Origin: Bradyrhizobium zhanjiangense
GTDB lineage: Bacteria; Pseudomonadota; Alphaproteobacteria; Rhizobiales; Xanthobacteraceae
Direction of reading: 5' to 3'
Assembly (NCBI RefSeq): GCF_004114935.1
Contig: NZ_CP022221.1
Span: 6,345,001 to 6,409,000, forward strand
DNA length: 64,000 nucleotides
Of the stretch, positions 1-8,653 are shown piece by piece. A program made the position numbers and the translations under genes. The notes under the pieces were generated by a model, which had not been told where the DNA came from, searched no databases, and worked only from the letters and a program-made list of their open reading frames with translations. How positions within the stretch are numbered: position 1 is the first letter of the stretch; each line of letters begins with the position of its first letter.

Positions 1-9
1 GATATGCAT
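1..9 (-). CDS. Start of a riboswitch-controlled gene (only 3 codons in window)
   Basis: On the minus strand an ATG at 9-7 follows a good ribosome binding site (AGGAAGGA, about 8 bases upstream) and the cobalamin riboswitch. Only Met-His-Ile can be read. Cobalt transporter permeases of the CbiM family commonly start Met-His-Ile, and B12 riboswitches often control cobalt or B12 uptake genes, so a cobalt ECF transporter subunit is the best guess. Three codons cannot prove it. Confidence 0.45.
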
Positions 10-61
10 GGTTCAGATCCTTCCTGCCGTCACACCCGACGGCCTTGGCCTCAAAACGTGC

Positions 62-215
62 AGGGCCGGTCTCCTGGCTCGCGGTTCACTGGGGTTCTCC
101 GGCCTTCCCGTGCCTTGCGGCTCAGTGGCTGATCGGAGCCCCTCACCGCTTACAGTCGCGGGGGCGGCTGGGGTTTTGGACGCCGCAACTGGGTCCGCCC
201 ATCCCCATTCCCGAT
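62..215 (-). ncRNA. Cobalamin riboswitch (leftward, 1st copy)
   Basis: Read on the minus strand, the segment contains the ordered conserved blocks of the cobalamin aptamer: GGGAATGGGG near 210-195, CCCCGCGACTGTAAGCGG near 165-145, CCACTG near 125, GGGAAGGC near 110-100, and the B12 box AGCCAGGAGACCGGCC at 79-64. The start codon of the controlled gene is about 55 bases downstream at 9-7, leaving room for an expression platform that hides its ribosome binding site. It lies after cobA, so it governs the next gene to the left rather than the cob genes in the window. Short ORFs called across it are artefacts. Confidence 0.93.
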
Positions 216-311
216 TATGCTCCGGCGCTTTGCGCCGCGTCGAGCACCATGCCTCTCCTGTGTGCCCCTTTCGCGAGCCGGGCGTCAAGGGGCGAAGGAC
301 GACGGCGGCCA

Positions 312-1043
312 TCATGACGGATCGTCTCCCGCCAGGGCGCCGAACAGGATGACGGCGGCCGTCGAGGCGGCGCCGCCCCGCGCAAGCTGCTCGGCGAGCT
401 CGGCAATCGTGGTGCGGACCAGCCGCTCGTCGGAACGGCCGAGTGATTCCGCAAACAGCGCCGGCGTATCTGCGGCGAGGCCATGGTCGATCAATTTTGC
501 GGCAAGCGCCGGAAAAGTGCGCCGGCCCATGTAGACCACGGTGGTTGCCTCGGGATCGGCGAGCGCCGCCCAATTCAGGTTTGGCGGCAGTTCGCCGGTG
601 ACGTCGGCCCCGGTCACGAACTGCACCCGCCGCGAGGTGTGGCGCCGGGTCAGGGGGATGCCGGCTTGCGCGGCGGCAACGCAGGCGGAGGTGACGCCGG
701 GAATGATCTCGTAGCCGATGCCGGCCTCGCGCAGCGTCTCCAGCTCCTCCTCGAGCCGGCCGAAAATGCCGGCGTCGCCGGACTTCAGCCGCACCACCCG
801 CGCGCCGGTTGCGGCATAATCGACGAGCAGGCGATTGACATGGTGCTGCTTGGTCGAGGGCCGCCCTGCCCGTTTCCCCACCGCGACGAGATTGGCGCCG
901 GGACGAGCGAGATCGAGGATCGCGCCGGAGGCAAGATCGTCATAGAGCACGACGTCGGCCTCACGCAGCCGCGCAGTCCCCTTCACCGTGAGGAGTTCTG
1001 GGTCGCCGGGGCCGGCGGAGACGAAAGAAACAAAACCGCTCAC
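312..1043 (-). CDS. cobA: Uroporphyrinogen-III C-methyltransferase
   Basis: This SAM-dependent enzyme methylates uroporphyrinogen III at C2 and C7 to give precorrin-2, the branch point into B12. The 243-residue length fits stand-alone SUMT enzymes; there is no siroheme-synthase (CysG) extension. Family motifs are visible: GPGDP at 11-15 (SAM loop), VGKRAG at 55-60, RLKSGD at 85-90, PGVTSA at 115-120 and GIPLTRR at 128-134. The start codon overlaps the cobB stop by 4 bases, so the two are translationally coupled. It is the last gene of the leftward cob operon; a second riboswitch and another gene follow. Confidence 0.96.
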   Translation of the reverse strand: MSGFVSFVSAGPGDPELLTVKGTARLREADVVLYDDLASGAILDLARPGANLVAVGKRAGRPSTKQHHVNRLLVDYAATGARVVRLKSGDAGIFGRLEEELETLREAGIGYEIIPGVTSACVAAAQAGIPLTRRHTSRRVQFVTGADVTGELPPNLNWAALADPEATTVVYMGRRTFPALAAKLIDHGLAADTPALFAESLGRSDERLVRTTIAELAEQLARGGAASTAAVILFGALAGDDPS

Positions 1044-2353
1044 CGATCCTCCGCGATCAGATGGAAGAACGTGCCGGTGGCTTGGCCCCGCCGCGAGCCG
1101 GTCTCGGCAATGACCGTGCCGGTTGCATCGTGAACCACGGCCAGCGGCGTGTCCGGCTGGGCGATGATTGTCGAATAATGGAACTCGTGGCCGCGCAGGC
1201 GTGCGCCGACCTGATGCCCCGGCATCGGTGCGGCCAGTTCGGCGAGACGATAGCCCAGATGCATGCGGCGCTTGGCAAAGCTGGTCTCCAGGCCGAGCAA
1301 CCCCGCCATCTCATGGCGCACGCCGTCGGCGTCGGTCAAAGCGATTCCCAACACCATATAGCCTCCGCATTCGCCGTGCACGGGGCGCGTCTCAGCAAAG
1401 ACGCGCAAGCCGTCGCGAAAGCGTGCACTAGCCGCAATCTTGCCGGCATGAAGCTCGGGATAGCCGCCTGGCAGCCAGCAGACATCGGCGCTTGCGTCAG
1501 GCGCTTCATCGGCCAACGGCGAGAATGTCGAGATCTCGGCGCCGGCCGCGCGCCAGGCTTCCAGCATATGCGGATACACGAAAGAGAACGCCGCATCGCG
1601 GGCCAGCGCGATGCGTTGGCCCGGCGGCGTCACGTTCAGGCCGTTCTCCCCGGATTGCGGCGACCAGCTGGCTGCCGCTCGCAGCACCGCCTCGAGATCG
1701 ACATGCTCGGCGACGAAGCGCGCGGCCTCGTCGATCAGCTTGCCGATCTCGACCTGCTCCTCGGCCTGAACCAGGCCGAGATGGCGCTTCGGCAGGCTGA
1801 TCTCGGCATGGCGCGGCAGCGCGCCGAACACGGCAATGCCGGCATCGTTGAGTGCGTGCCGCACGAGATCTTCATGGCGCGGGCTGGCGACGCGATTGAG
1901 CACGACGCCTGCGAGGCGCACCCCGGCGCGATAGTCACGAAGACCCGCGGCGATTGCCGCCGCGGTCTGCGCCTGTCCCGACGGATCGATCACTAGCACG
2001 ACCGGCCAGCCCAGCATCTCCGCGATGTCGGCGGTCGCACCGGTGCCGGAGACGCCGCGTGCGGCGACACCGTCGAACAGGCCCATCGAACCCTCGGCGA
2101 GCACGACATCGGCATTCGCGCCGCGGCTGACGAGATGCGCGATTTCTGCGCGGTCCATCGCCCAGCTATCGATATTGACGGAGGCGCGTCCCGTGGCGGC
2201 GGCGTGGAAGGCGGGATCGATGTAGTCGGGCCCGCTCTTGAAGCACTGTACGTTCAATCCGCGATTGCGCCAGGCGCGCGCGAGCGCCAGCGTCAGCGTG
2301 GTCTTGCCGACGCCGGAGGCCGGCGCGGAGATGACGAGGCCTGCCGCCATCAC
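1040..2353 (-). CDS. cobB: (Hydrogeno)cobyrinate a,c-diamide synthase
   Basis: CobB uses glutamine and ATP to amidate the a and c side chains of hydrogenobyrinic acid. The 437 residues show an N-terminal dethiobiotin-synthetase-like ATP-binding domain with the loop [10 protein letters not shown] at 10-19, and a C-terminal class I glutamine amidotransferase domain with the nucleophile Cys329 in HGECGGY and a late His near 431 (GTFFHLI). Length is typical of the family. It overlaps cobM upstream and cobA downstream by 4 bases each. In the aerobic route its product is the substrate of the CobNST cobalt chelatase. Confidence 0.96.
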   Translation of the reverse strand: MMAAGLVISAPASGVGKTTLTLALARAWRNRGLNVQCFKSGPDYIDPAFHAAATGRASVNIDSWAMDRAEIAHLVSRGANADVVLAEGSMGLFDGVAARGVSGTGATADIAEMLGWPVVLVIDPSGQAQTAAAIAAGLRDYRAGVRLAGVVLNRVASPRHEDLVRHALNDAGIAVFGALPRHAEISLPKRHLGLVQAEEQVEIGKLIDEAARFVAEHVDLEAVLRAAASWSPQSGENGLNVTPPGQRIALARDAAFSFVYPHMLEAWRAAGAEISTFSPLADEAPDASADVCWLPGGYPELHAGKIAASARFRDGLRVFAETRPVHGECGGYMVLGIALTDADGVRHEMAGLLGLETSFAKRRMHLGYRLAELAAPMPGHQVGARLRGHEFHYSTIIAQPDTPLAVVHDATGTVIAETGSRRGQATGTFFHLIAEDR

Positions 2354-3132
2354 GACCCCTCCGGAAAGCGTGGCTCGGCGCCGACCGGCCGATAGCGGCG
2401 ATCATAATCGGCGGCATAGAGACGGCTCTCGTCAAAATCCGCGGCACCAAGCGTCTGGCCGACCAGGATCAGCGCGGTGCGTTCCATTTCGCCGCCCACA
2501 GCCGCATTGAGCGTTGCGAGCGTCGCGCGCACGATGCGCTGGTCCGGCCAGCTCGCGCGCCAGACGATGGCGACCGGACAGTCCGCGCCATAATGCGGCG
2601 TCAGCTCGGCGATGACCTTGTCGAGCAGATGGATCGACAGGTGGATCGCGAGCACCGCGCCGGTGGCAGCGAACGCAGCAAGCTTCTCGCCCTCAGGCAT
2701 CGCGCTGGCACGGCCCGGCGTGCGCGTCAGCACCACGGTCTGAGCGAGACCAGGCAGCGTCAGCTCGGCCTCCAGTGCCGCTGCAGCAGCCGAGAACGAC
2801 GGAACGCCCGGCGTCACCGAATAGGGAATGCCGAGCGCGCGCAGGCGGCGGAGCTGTTCGCCCATCGCCGACCAGATCGAGAGATCACCGGAATGCAGCC
2901 GCGCGACATCTTTGCCGTCCGCATGCGCAGCGGCGATCTCGGCGATGATCTCGTCGAGCGACAGCGGCGCGGTGTTGACGATCCGCGCACCGGCCGGGCA
3001 ATGCGCCAGCACGCCCTCCGGCACCAGCGAGCCGGCATAGAGGCAGACCGGAGAAGCGGCGATCAGATCGCGTCCGCGCAACGTCAGGAGGTCGGCAGCG
3101 CCCGGCCCCGCGCCGATGAAATGCACCGTCAT
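2350..3132 (-). CDS. cobM: Precorrin-4 C11-methyltransferase
   Basis: CobM transfers a methyl group from SAM to C11 of precorrin-4, giving precorrin-5. It belongs to the tetrapyrrole methylase family: GAGPG at 7-11, the HSGD motif at 80-83 (H-S-G-D-L-S-I-W), and the [13 protein letters not shown] helix start just after residue 105. The 260 residues match the usual CobM/CbiF length. The start overlaps the cobE stop by 4 bases. Confidence 0.95.
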   Translation of the reverse strand: MTVHFIGAGPGAADLLTLRGRDLIAASPVCLYAGSLVPEGVLAHCPAGARIVNTAPLSLDEIIAEIAAAHADGKDVARLHSGDLSIWSAMGEQLRRLRALGIPYSVTPGVPSFSAAAAALEAELTLPGLAQTVVLTRTPGRASAMPEGEKLAAFAATGAVLAIHLSIHLLDKVIAELTPHYGADCPVAIVWRASWPDQRIVRATLATLNAAVGGEMERTALILVGQTLGAADFDESRLYAADYDRRYRPVGAEPRFPEGS

Positions 3133-3497
3133 GCGCCGTCTCCTTCAGCGATCGCCGCGGTCGCTGTGCGATCCCGCGAGACCGCCCGCGTCGCAATCAG
3201 CCGCGCGCGAGGGCCGGCCGCTGCGAGCGCCGCCGCTTCAGCGACTGATCCCGTGCCGAACTTTTTGGCAACAAGCTTCGACTGCGTCGGCGTGTCGATG
3301 CCGGCCAGCAATTCGGCCGGGATAGCCCTGATCGGCACGCCGCATTCGCGCGCGAGCTGCTTCAGTGCTTCCGCCTCCGCCTTGTCGCTGACGGTCGCCA
3401 CGGCAGAAAGGCCTTCAAAACCGCCGGCCGCCAGCAGCGCCTCACGCAGCGAAGCCAGCGTAGCGTCGCGCTTGAATCCGAGCCCGGCAACTTTCAT
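3129..3497 (-). CDS. cobE: CobE / CbiG C-terminal-like protein
   Basis: This 122-residue protein starts [12 protein letters not shown] and carries the LPTQSK-like segment (here [23 protein letters not shown] split over two helices) typical of the CobE/CbiG C-terminal domain. The family includes the cobalt-precorrin-5A hydrolase C-terminal domain; the precise role of CobE in the aerobic pathway is not settled. The start at 3497 is chosen because it gives the 4-base ATGA overlap with the cobL stop; the longer open frame upstream lies entirely inside cobL and is rejected. Confidence 0.88.
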   Translation of the reverse strand: MKVAGLGFKRDATLASLREALLAAGGFEGLSAVATVSDKAEAEALKQLARECGVPIRAIPAELLAGIDTPTQSKLVAKKFGTGSVAEAAALAAAGPRARLIATRAVSRDRTATAAIAEGDGA

Positions 3498-4675
3498 CGG
3501 ACCACACTCCACTGCACCACCGGACGTGTCGCCTCCCAGGAGCGGTAGCGGCCAAGCGGGCCGACATGCGCGATCTCGATGCGCATCAACTCGCCGCCGT
3601 GGTGCTGCTGCAATTCGCCGAGCAGCGCTTCCGTCTCCAGCGTGACTGAATGTGCAACAAGCCGCGTACCCGGCGCGAGCCGGGGCCAGATGGCATCGAA
3701 TATCGCAGCGCCGAGACCGCCGCCGATGAAGACCGCATCGGGCGCTTCCAGCGCAGCCAGAGCTTCGGGCGCATTCCCCGTGACGACGGTGATCCGATGC
3801 GCCAGCCCGAACGCCGTCGCATTGCTGCGGATGTTCGCAGCGCGATCCTCGCGCGCTTCGATCGCGATCGCCGTCCCGCCGCACAGCGCCCACTCGATGG
3901 AGATCGAACCTGAGCCGGCGCCGACATCCCACAGCCGCTCACCGGGACGCGGCGCCATGGCCGACAGCGCCAGCGCGCGCACCGGCCGCTTGGTGATCTG
4001 GCCGTCATGAACAAAGAGATCGTCCGACAAGCCCGAACTGCGGGGAATGCCCTGCGTCCCCCTCGCCAGCACCGCCACCGCAACCAGATTTCCAGCAATA
4101 TCATCAGCAAAGAGATCGGCGCGATGCTGGTCAATGTATTCCCGTGGGCCGCCAAGCGCAGCAAGAGTCCACAGGATTGAAGCGCCCCATCCGCGTTCCG
4201 TCAGCCATTTCGCGAGATCATCTGCCGCCTTCCCGTTGCGCACGAGGCAAATGATGCGCGCATCTCGTGCCAGATGCGGCACCAGACGCTCGAATGGTGC
4301 GGCATGAAGCCCAAGACACACAACCGACTCGAGCCGCCAGCCGAGCCGTGCGGCGGCGAGCGAGAAGGTCGATGGCGCGGGGTGCGCGATCCACTCGTCG
4401 CTACCGAGCTTCTCGACCAGGCCCGCCCCGGCGCCATGCCAGAACGGATCACCGGAGGCGAGCACCGCGGTCGGCCGGTCGCGGCAGCTCAGCACGATGT
4501 CCGCATCGAACGGCACCGGCCACGGACGGCCGCGGCTGCCAACTTCCGCGAGCGCAAGATGACGCTCGCCGCCGAAGACGGTTTCTGCCTTGGCGAGCGC
4601 CTTTCGGCTTGCCTCCGACAGGCCGGCAAGGCCATCTTCGCCGATACCGATGATGGTCAGCCAGGGATCAGCCAT
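3494..4675 (-). CDS. cobL: Precorrin-6Y C5,15-methyltransferase (decarboxylating)
   Basis: CobL methylates C5 and C15 and decarboxylates the C12 acetate, giving precorrin-8. The 393 residues show the two-domain fusion: an N-terminal tetrapyrrole methylase domain (GIGEDG at 10-15, SGDPFW further on) and a C-terminal class I methyltransferase domain with DVGAGSGS at 250-257, equivalent to a CbiE-CbiT fusion. The start at 4675 (MADPWLTIIGIG) is preferred over an in-frame ATG 72 bases upstream because homologues begin just before the IIGIG strand. Its start codon overlaps that of cobK on the other strand in the tetranucleotide CATG. Confidence 0.95.
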   Translation of the reverse strand: MADPWLTIIGIGEDGLAGLSEASRKALAKAETVFGGERHLALAEVGSRGRPWPVPFDADIVLSCRDRPTAVLASGDPFWHGAGAGLVEKLGSDEWIAHPAPSTFSLAAARLGWRLESVVCLGLHAAPFERLVPHLARDARIICLVRNGKAADDLAKWLTERGWGASILWTLAALGGPREYIDQHRADLFADDIAGNLVAVAVLARGTQGIPRSSGLSDDLFVHDGQITKRPVRALALSAMAPRPGERLWDVGAGSGSISIEWALCGGTAIAIEAREDRAANIRSNATAFGLAHRITVVTGNAPEALAALEAPDAVFIGGGLGAAIFDAIWPRLAPGTRLVAHSVTLETEALLGELQQHHGGELMRIEIAHVGPLGRYRSWEATRPVVQWSVVR

Positions 4676-5420
4676 GACACGCGCCCTCATTCTGGGCGGA
4701 ACGAGCGATGCGAGCCTGCTCGCCGCGGCGGTCGCGCGCGCCGGCATCCACGCCGTCTATTCCTATGGCGGCCGCACCCGCGCGCCCGCCGATCAGCCGC
4801 TGCCGATACGCATCGGCGGATTCGGCGGGGTGAGCGGGCTTGCCGACTACATACGTCGCGAGGCCATCACGCATGTGATCGACGCGACGCATCCCTTCGC
4901 CGCCGAGATGAGCCGCAACGCGGTCGAGGCATGCGCGGAGACCGGCACACCGTTGATTGCGCTGGAGCGCGCGCCCTGGAGCAAAGCGCCTGGCGACGAC
5001 TGGATCGAGGTCGTCGACGTCAACGCCGCCGTCGCCGCGCTGCCCGAGACACCGACAAAAGTGTTCCTCGCCATCGGCCGCCAGCACATCGCGCCATTCG
5101 TGATGAAGCCGCAGCACACCTACACGCTGCGCTTCGTCGATCCACCCGAAACGACCCTGCCCTTTCCGGCCGACGTGATCGTGTCGCGCGGGCCGTTCAC
5201 CCTCAACGGCGAGTTGGAGATGATGCGCATGCGCGGCATCATGTGCATTGTCGCCCGCAATTCCGGAGGCGACGGGGCGCGCGCCAAGATCGACGCGGCG
5301 CGCATGCTCGGCCTGCCCGTGATCATGATCTCGCGACCAGAGCTGCCCGAACGTCAGCGGGTCGAGAGCGCGGCTGAGATCATGCAGTGGCTCAGTCATC
5401 GCACCTGCCTCGGCGCATAG
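4674..5420 (+). CDS. cobK: Precorrin-6A reductase
   Basis: CobK reduces precorrin-6A to precorrin-6B (dihydro-precorrin-6) with NADPH. The 248-residue protein has LILGGTSDASLL near the N-terminus, IDATHPFAAEMSRNA, AIGRQHIAPF, SRGPF and the C-terminal VARNSGGDGARAK, all CobK/CbiJ family signatures. It is the only gene of the block on the plus strand: its start overlaps the cobL start (CATG) and its last 25 bases overlap the end of cobJ. With no space for a conventional promoter between it and cobL, its transcription must begin inside cobL. Confidence 0.95.
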   Translation: MTRALILGGTSDASLLAAAVARAGIHAVYSYGGRTRAPADQPLPIRIGGFGGVSGLADYIRREAITHVIDATHPFAAEMSRNAVEACAETGTPLIALERAPWSKAPGDDWIEVVDVNAAVAALPETPTKVFLAIGRQHIAPFVMKPQHTYTLRFVDPPETTLPFPADVIVSRGPFTLNGELEMMRMRGIMCIVARNSGGDGARAKIDAARMLGLPVIMISRPELPERQRVESAAEIMQWLSHRTCLGA

Positions 5421-6130
5421 ATCCAGCGGCCGACGCGCCGCGTCTGCGAATTGCCGACGATCACCAGCGTGCGCATGTCGGCCATCTCGGGCGCCACTTC
5501 GTTCAGCGTGACGGTTTCGATCTTTTCATCGGGCGTACTGATCGCGCGCGCGAAGATCACGAGCCGCTCGCCGCAGCCGGCCTCTCGAAGCGCCGCAAGC
5601 GCGCGGCCAAATCCTTCCGGCCGGCTGGCTGAGCGCGGATTGTACATAGCGATGGCAAAATCGGCTTCCGCGGCGAGCCGCAGGCGCTTCTCGATCACGG
5701 CCCAAGGCTTCAGATTGTCGGAGAGATTGATCGCGCAGAAATCATGGCCGAGCGGCGCGCCGGCGCGGGCAGCCGCCGCCAGCATCGCGGTGATGCCGGG
5801 CAGCACGCGGATCGGCAGGTCCCGCCATTGCGGTGCCTGCTCGAGCGCCTCGAACACGGCAGAGGCCATCGCGAAGACGCCGGGATCACCGGAGGAGACG
5901 ACGACGACCTGGCCACCTTCGGCGGCAAGCCGCAGGGCTTCGCTCGCGCGATGCAGCTCTTCGCGATTGTCCGACGGGCGCAGGGTGAGCCCTGCTCGCG
6001 GCGACACGCGCGCGACATAGGGCGCGTAACCCAAAATGTCGGTCGCAGACGCAAGCGCGGCGGAGACTTCCGGCGTCACCAGCGCGTCGCTGCCAGGGCC
6101 AAGGCCTGCGATGGTCAGCGTGCCCATCAT
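5396..6130 (-). CDS. cobJ: Precorrin-3B C17-methyltransferase
   Basis: CobJ performs ring contraction and C17 methylation of precorrin-3B to precorrin-4. The 244 residues show the methylase loop GLGPGS at 9-14, SSGDPG at 79-84, PGITAMLAAAARAGAPLGHD, and the YNPRS block. It overlaps cobI upstream by 4 bases. Its 3' end overlaps the antisense cobK tail by 25 bases, so the two transcripts are convergent there. Confidence 0.95.
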   Translation of the reverse strand: MMGTLTIAGLGPGSDALVTPEVSAALASATDILGYAPYVARVSPRAGLTLRPSDNREELHRASEALRLAAEGGQVVVVSSGDPGVFAMASAVFEALEQAPQWRDLPIRVLPGITAMLAAAARAGAPLGHDFCAINLSDNLKPWAVIEKRLRLAAEADFAIAMYNPRSASRPEGFGRALAALREAGCGERLVIFARAISTPDEKIETVTLNEVAPEMADMRTLVIVGNSQTRRVGRWIYAPRQVR

Positions 6131-6858
6131 TCGGCGGCGTCCAGATGCCGGCCCTTGCCGTGCACCAGCACAATCGCGAAATAAGGGCAGTCGGCGGCAT
6201 CGATCTCTGCGAGCCGCATAACGCGCTCACCCGGCATGGTGCCGCGCTCGACCAGCCAGGCATCATCCAGTCGGCCGGCCGACGCGAGCGCGCGGCGCAC
6301 CTTTGCGAGATTGCGCCCGGTCTTCATGATGACGAGCGCATCGGAATCACGCATGCGCCGTTCGAGCTCGTCTTCGGCAAGCGTTCCCATCAGCACCGTC
6401 GTGACGTCGTCGCCGAGCGCGATCGGCTGGCCGACGCCATTCCAGCAGCCGACCATGCCGGGAATCCCCGCGATCACTTCGATCTCGACGCGGCCTTGCA
6501 GGCGCGTGTGCAGATGCATGAACGAGCCGTAGAAGTAAGGATCGCCCTCGCATAGCACGACGACGTCGACCGCGCGCGAAAGCCGCGCCAGGCGCTCGGC
6601 CCATTCGTCGTAGAAGCCGGCGAGCAGCTGCACGTATTCAGGGCTGTCGAAGGCGATCTCAGTCGTGACCGGATATTCCATGGGATATTCGGTGACGTCG
6701 GCAGCCAGCATGCCCTCGACAATGCGGCGCGCCTGGCCGGGGCGTCCCTTCTTGCGAAAATAGGCGACGTGCTTGGCGGCGCGCACCGTTCGATCGGCGC
6801 GCACGCTCATCAAATCAGGATCGCCGGGGCCGAGACCGCAGCAGATGATGCGCCCCAT
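6127..6858 (-). CDS. cobI: Precorrin-2 C20-methyltransferase
   Basis: CobI methylates precorrin-2 at C20 to give precorrin-3A. The 243-residue tetrapyrrole methylase shows GLGPGDPDLMSV near residue 8, CEGDPYFYGSFMHLHTRL mid-protein, and the PGMVGCWN segment in place of the usual PGVxS. It starts 2 bases after the cobH stop, consistent with operon translation. Confidence 0.95.
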   Translation of the reverse strand: MGRIICCGLGPGDPDLMSVRADRTVRAAKHVAYFRKKGRPGQARRIVEGMLAADVTEYPMEYPVTTEIAFDSPEYVQLLAGFYDEWAERLARLSRAVDVVVLCEGDPYFYGSFMHLHTRLQGRVEIEVIAGIPGMVGCWNGVGQPIALGDDVTTVLMGTLAEDELERRMRDSDALVIMKTGRNLAKVRRALASAGRLDDAWLVERGTMPGERVMRLAEIDAADCPYFAIVLVHGKGRHLDAAE

Positions 6859-6860
6859 GA

Positions 6861-7490
6861 CTATTCGCTCCGGCTCGCCAGCGCGTTGACGGCGGCCACC
6901 GTGATCGCGGAGCCGCCGAGGCGACCTTCAACCGTCAGCGCCGGTGCCGGCGGATCGGCCATCAGCGCGGCCTTGGATTCGGCGGCGCCGACGAAGCCGA
7001 CGGGACAGCCGATGATCGCCGCGGGCCGCGGGCAGTCGCGGTCCTCCAGCATGTTGAGCAGATGAAACAGCGCGGTCGGCGCGTTGCCGATGGCGACGAT
7101 CGCGCCGCCCAGATGCGGCCGCCACAGCTCCAGCGCTGCCGCCGAGCGGGTGTTGCGCATGGATCGCGCGAGTGCGGGAACGGCGGCATCGCCGAGCGTG
7201 CAGATCACGGCGTTGGCTGCGGGCAGTCTCGCGCGCGTAATGCCTTCGGAGACCATGCGCGCGTCGCACAGGATCGGCGCTCCCTTCTGCAATGCTGTGC
7301 GCGCAGCGGCCGCCATGCCGGGCGTGAAGCGGATATGCGCCTCCAGGCCGACCATGCCGGCGGCATGGATCATCCGCACCACGACCTGCTCCTCGTCCGG
7401 CGTGAAGCGCGCAAGATCGGCCTCGGCGCGGATGATCGCAAAGGATTGCCGGTAGATCGCCGCACCGTCGGTTTCGTAAGTGTAGGGCAT
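6861..7490 (-). CDS. cobH: Precorrin-8X methylmutase
   Basis: CobH moves the C11 methyl group to C12, yielding hydrogenobyrinic acid, and needs no cofactor. The 209-residue protein carries the catalytic histidine His42 in the MIHAAGMVGLE motif and the C-terminal CPVGFVGAAESK glycine-rich block. The first base of its ATG is the last base of the cobG stop (TGATG), giving tight coupling. Confidence 0.96.
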   Translation of the reverse strand: MPYTYETDGAAIYRQSFAIIRAEADLARFTPDEEQVVVRMIHAAGMVGLEAHIRFTPGMAAAARTALQKGAPILCDARMVSEGITRARLPAANAVICTLGDAAVPALARSMRNTRSAAALELWRPHLGGAIVAIGNAPTALFHLLNMLEDRDCPRPAAIIGCPVGFVGAAESKAALMADPPAPALTVEGRLGGSAITVAAVNALASRSE

Positions 7491-8653
7491 CAGTGCCCTC
7501 CGACCAGGATGGAGGGATCGCTGACGATGTCATCACCGTTCAGGCCGCGCAGAGCGGGCTCATCGCGGGTCGATCCACCGCGGACGAGATCGAATCCGGT
7601 GCGGGTCGCAACCAGCGTCACAGCGGCGGCGCCGGAATGCGCGCAGCCCTTGGCGCAGCCGGAGACGTGAAGCCGCGTATCGGCTGCAATGCGTGGCGCG
7701 AGCGCAGCGGCGAGCGCGCGGGTATCGGCATGCGCCTCGCGGCAGCGCGGCGCACCGCTACAGGCGATGACGCGTAGCGCGGGATCGTACGGCTCCGTAA
7801 TGAGACCCGCCCCCTTCGGCATCGCACGCTTGCCCTCGCTCAGAACCATCCGCCATGGCGTCATGCGCAGGGCATGTCCGCAACCCGCGAATTGATGCAG
7901 CGTTGAATGCAGCATCTGCCCGAACGCAACCCCGACCATGGCGCCCTGCGGATAATGTCCAGGCCGCAGCGCGGCCATCACAGGGGCCGGTTCGGTCTCG
8001 CCGCGCAAGGTCCCGGGCAATGCCGCACCGGAAGCGATGTGGGCCGCCATGCGCCCTCGCCCGCCGCTGACGCCGCCGGACGTTATGAACCAGTTTGCGA
8101 TCGCCAGCGCCGTGCTCACGGCGCCTCCGCGCCCGACGGAGCGACCGAGCCTCGCACCATCCGCGCGGACCAGGAGCCGGCCGCTGCGATCGCGCTCGAT
8201 GCGCACGTCGGCGGAATCACCGGCCAGCACGCGCGAGGTCCCGTCATCGATCGCGAAGCCGAACTTTGTGGGCAATTTGAGCGCGCTGTCGGCAAGCTCC
8301 TCCTCGAGCTCGGCGGCGAGTGCCTGCGTGTCGTCGCCCTCGTTCCAGAACGGCGTCACCAGGATGTTGCGCCGGGATTCGATATCGACGTCGGGATCGA
8401 GCAGCGCCAGTCGCGCAAGGCCATCGAGCAGCGGGCCGTGGCTTTCGTCGCTGACACCTCTGATCTGGAGATTGGCGCGGCTCGTCACGTCGATGAGACC
8501 ACTGCCGAAGCGTTCGGCCAGCCCGGCAAGGCCGGAAATCTGTGCCGCTTCAAGGCGTCCACCGAACGGACGCACGCGCACCACGAGCCCGTCGCCCGAT
8601 CGCATCGGCTGCAGCGCGCCGGGACACCAGCCCTTGATCGCGGAAGCGCTCAT
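7490..8653 (-). CDS. cobG: Precorrin-3B synthase (O2-dependent)
   Basis: CobG hydroxylates precorrin-3A at C20 with molecular oxygen and forms the gamma-lactone; it marks the aerobic B12 route. The 387 residues resemble the nitrite/sulfite reductase fold: an N-terminal ferredoxin-like half (RVRPFGG) and a C-terminal [4Fe-4S] motif with Cys298, Cys304, Cys333 and Cys337 (CSGAPRC and GCAKGC). The gene follows cobN with a 4-base overlap. Confidence 0.94.
   Translation of the reverse strand: MSASAIKGWCPGALQPMRSGDGLVVRVRPFGGRLEAAQISGLAGLAERFGSGLIDVTSRANLQIRGVSDESHGPLLDGLARLALLDPDVDIESRRNILVTPFWNEGDDTQALAAELEEELADSALKLPTKFGFAIDDGTSRVLAGDSADVRIERDRSGRLLVRADGARLGRSVGRGGAVSTALAIANWFITSGGVSGGRGRMAAHIASGAALPGTLRGETEPAPVMAALRPGHYPQGAMVGVAFGQMLHSTLHQFAGCGHALRMTPWRMVLSEGKRAMPKGAGLITEPYDPALRVIACSGAPRCREAHADTRALAAALAPRIAADTRLHVSGCAKGCAHSGAAAVTLVATRTGFDLVRGGSTRDEPALRGLNGDDIVSDPSILVGGH

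Noticed and set aside
8..352. Overlapping plus- and minus-strand ORFs at the left edge
   Set aside because: They cross the conserved cobalamin aptamer blocks and have arginine/proline-rich, frame-shadow composition; the RNA explains the conservation.
3498..3932. N-terminal extension of cobE
   Set aside because: Lies wholly within cobL in a different frame; the 4-base overlap with cobL and family length support the start at 3497.
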